Part shown: positions 62,879-64,000 of the stretch, in pieces
Numbering within the stretch: position 1 is the first letter of the stretch
Layout: each line of letters starts with the position of its first letter
Assembly: GCF_947503375.1 (NCBI RefSeq)
Contig: NZ_CANNDQ010000006.1
Coordinates: 186,001-250,000 of the forward strand
Origin: an uncultured Psychroserpens sp.
GTDB lineage: Bacteria > Bacteroidota > Bacteroidia > Flavobacteriales > Flavobacteriaceae
Reading direction: 5' to 3'
Length of the DNA: 64,000 nucleotides
Notes under the pieces: model-generated
Database searches by the model: none
Told to the model about the DNA's origin: nothing
What the model saw: only the letters and a program-made list of their open reading frames with translations
Program-made: the position numbers and the translations under genes

Positions 62879-63949
62879 ATGACATCTAAAAAGAAAAAAA
62901 GGGCATATAAGGTATCCAATCTTCCTCCTGGAACAATGGCCTACAGAGGAAAAAAGAGCACATTAGAAACAGTAATTGATATCATCAATTATTCTTCAGA
63001 TACCTATACTAAAATTGATTGCAATGATGTAGAAGAAGGCTTTGGTCTTGAAGGAAACAATCAAGTTACTTGGATTAATGTAAACGGACTTAATAATTTA
63101 AAAGACATACAAAAATTAGGTTCGCATTACAGTTTACACCCTTTAACTCTCGAAGATATTGTTAATACAAATCAACGACCAAAGCTTGAAGAATTCGAAA
63201 ATTACCTGTTCATTGTATTTAAAATGATTTATTTAAAAGGGGACAATGCAATACAATATGAACATTTAAGTATGGTTGTTGGTCACGACTATGTACTCAC
63301 ATTTCAGGAAGCCGATGGTGACGTGTTTGATGATCTAAGAGATAGAATAGCATTGTCTAAAGGGCGAATTAGATCGCAAAGCGCTGATTATTTAATGTAT
63401 ACGATTCTTGATGCCGTGGTTGATAATTATTTTACTATTGTAGAAGCAGTAGGTGACAAGGTAGAAGATTTAGAAACTATCATTTTTGATTCAAATACAA
63501 ATGACGCCAATACGCCAAGTCAAATACAAGACCTCAAACAAGAAATTTTAAGAATAAGACGCTCAATACTTCCATTACGAGAAGTCATTAATCGATTAGA
63601 GAAATCTGATAACCTAGTAATTAATATAAAGTCTCATAGCTATATTAGAGATTTGTATGATCATATCATTCAAGTTAATGAATCTGTAGAGCTCTACCGA
63701 GAACTCATTTGGAGTTTAATGGATATGCACATGACCATTATAAGTAATAAAATGAACGAAGTCATGAAAGTGCTTACCATTATTGCTACTATATTCATTC
63801 CGTTGACCTTCATTGCGGGCATATATGGTATGAACTTTGTAAATATGCCTGAACTACATAGCAAAAATGGTTATTTCATTTTATTAGGTGTAATGGCTAT
63901 TCTATTCATAATTATGTTAATATTTTTTAGAAGGAAGAAATGGCTTTAA
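62879..63949 (+). CDS. corA: Magnesium/cobalt transporter CorA
   Basis: 356 residues. Long soluble N-terminal domain (about 1-290) with HPLTLEDIVNTNQRPKLEEFENYLFIVFKM (about 97-126), then two C-terminal membrane helices (about 297-317 and 330-349) joined by the family's signature loop YGMNF (about 319-323). It forms a pentameric channel for Mg2+, Co2+ or Ni2+. The last 51 bases of the window hold a short dyad (63956-63970) but no recognisable gene. Confidence 0.96.
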   Translation: MTSKKKKRAYKVSNLPPGTMAYRGKKSTLETVIDIINYSSDTYTKIDCNDVEEGFGLEGNNQVTWINVNGLNNLKDIQKLGSHYSLHPLTLEDIVNTNQRPKLEEFENYLFIVFKMIYLKGDNAIQYEHLSMVVGHDYVLTFQEADGDVFDDLRDRIALSKGRIRSQSADYLMYTILDAVVDNYFTIVEAVGDKVEDLETIIFDSNTNDANTPSQIQDLKQEILRIRRSILPLREVINRLEKSDNLVINIKSHSYIRDLYDHIIQVNESVELYRELIWSLMDMHMTIISNKMNEVMKVLTIIATIFIPLTFIAGIYGMNFVNMPELHSKNGYFILLGVMAILFIIMLIFFRRKKWL

Positions 63950-64000
63950 CATAATTTTTGTTAAACAAAATCTAAGACTGTTAAAACCTGTTAAATAGCT

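Noticed and set aside
63956..63970. TTTTGTT-A-AACAAAA dyad after corA, considered as a terminator
   Set aside because: The one-base spacer cannot form a loop without breaking pairs, and there is no GC in the stem apart from one G-C.

Overview
The window is a compact, AT-rich bacterial chromosome segment from a member of the Bacteroidota, most likely a marine-type Flavobacteriaceae. The evidence is the low GC, the near absence of Shine-Dalgarno sequences, many exact or near TAnnTTTG -7 promoter boxes (several with an upstream TTG/TTTG), Bacteroidetes-type lipoproteins, a TPR regulator with a C-terminal LuxR-like helix-turn-helix, a TamB-type protein and a fused E1 alpha/beta dehydrogenase. The genus cannot be fixed by eye. 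No rRNA, tRNA, IS element, prophage or CRISPR array is visible.

Layout. 1-1472: a gene tail and a dicarboxylate/glutamate symporter. 1532-6762: a tight five-gene run of a glutathione-synthetase-like ATP-grasp ligase, a TerB-like small protein, an N-formylglutamate-amidohydrolase-like protein, a QEGLA/DUF1704 metallopeptidase with an HExxxH motif, and a TPR-CPBP membrane protease. 6763-7278: a gene-free stretch rich in inverted repeats. 7279-12509: a DCC protein and a TPR/LuxR-like regulator, divergent from a two-lipoprotein operon whose second gene is a cholesterol-dependent-cytolysin-like (CDCL) protein. 12513-20756: MutS2-like ATPase, JmjC/cupin protein, Ung, and a five-gene operon (oxygenase, eIF1-like, DUF1835, nucleoside phosphorylase, binding protein). 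20912-25622: branched-chain E1 fusion, M19 dipeptidase, 3D-domain lipoprotein, ExbD. 25687-25949: a strong terminator preceded by two similar unannotated mini-ORFs. 26208-29108: Hsp20, a helicase and a secreted protein. 29116-34240: TetR, ABC, HlyD and TolC export operon whose ABC ATPase has lost most catalytic motifs. 34407-42929: housekeeping genes (cold-shock, Rlu, TopB, FabG) with VWA and prohibitin proteins.

43006-50140 is a complete histidine operon hisGDC(NB)HAF(IE), headed by an unannotated 18-residue leader peptide with five His codons and a terminator/antiterminator arrangement, so it is probably attenuated. 50303-63949 holds a TruA-like synthase, TsaD, TamB, glycolytic PfkA and GapA, an N-acetylglucosamine-kinase-like protein, a sodium:solute symporter and CorA.

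The best candidates for undescribed biology are the ATP-grasp plus HExxxH peptidase cassette, which recalls a tubulin ligase/detyrosinase pair; the CDCL operon with its structured leader; the catalytically degenerate ABC exporter; the paired mini-ORFs; and the his attenuator. All motif calls, pairings and promoter boxes were found by eye; no search or folding calculation was run.
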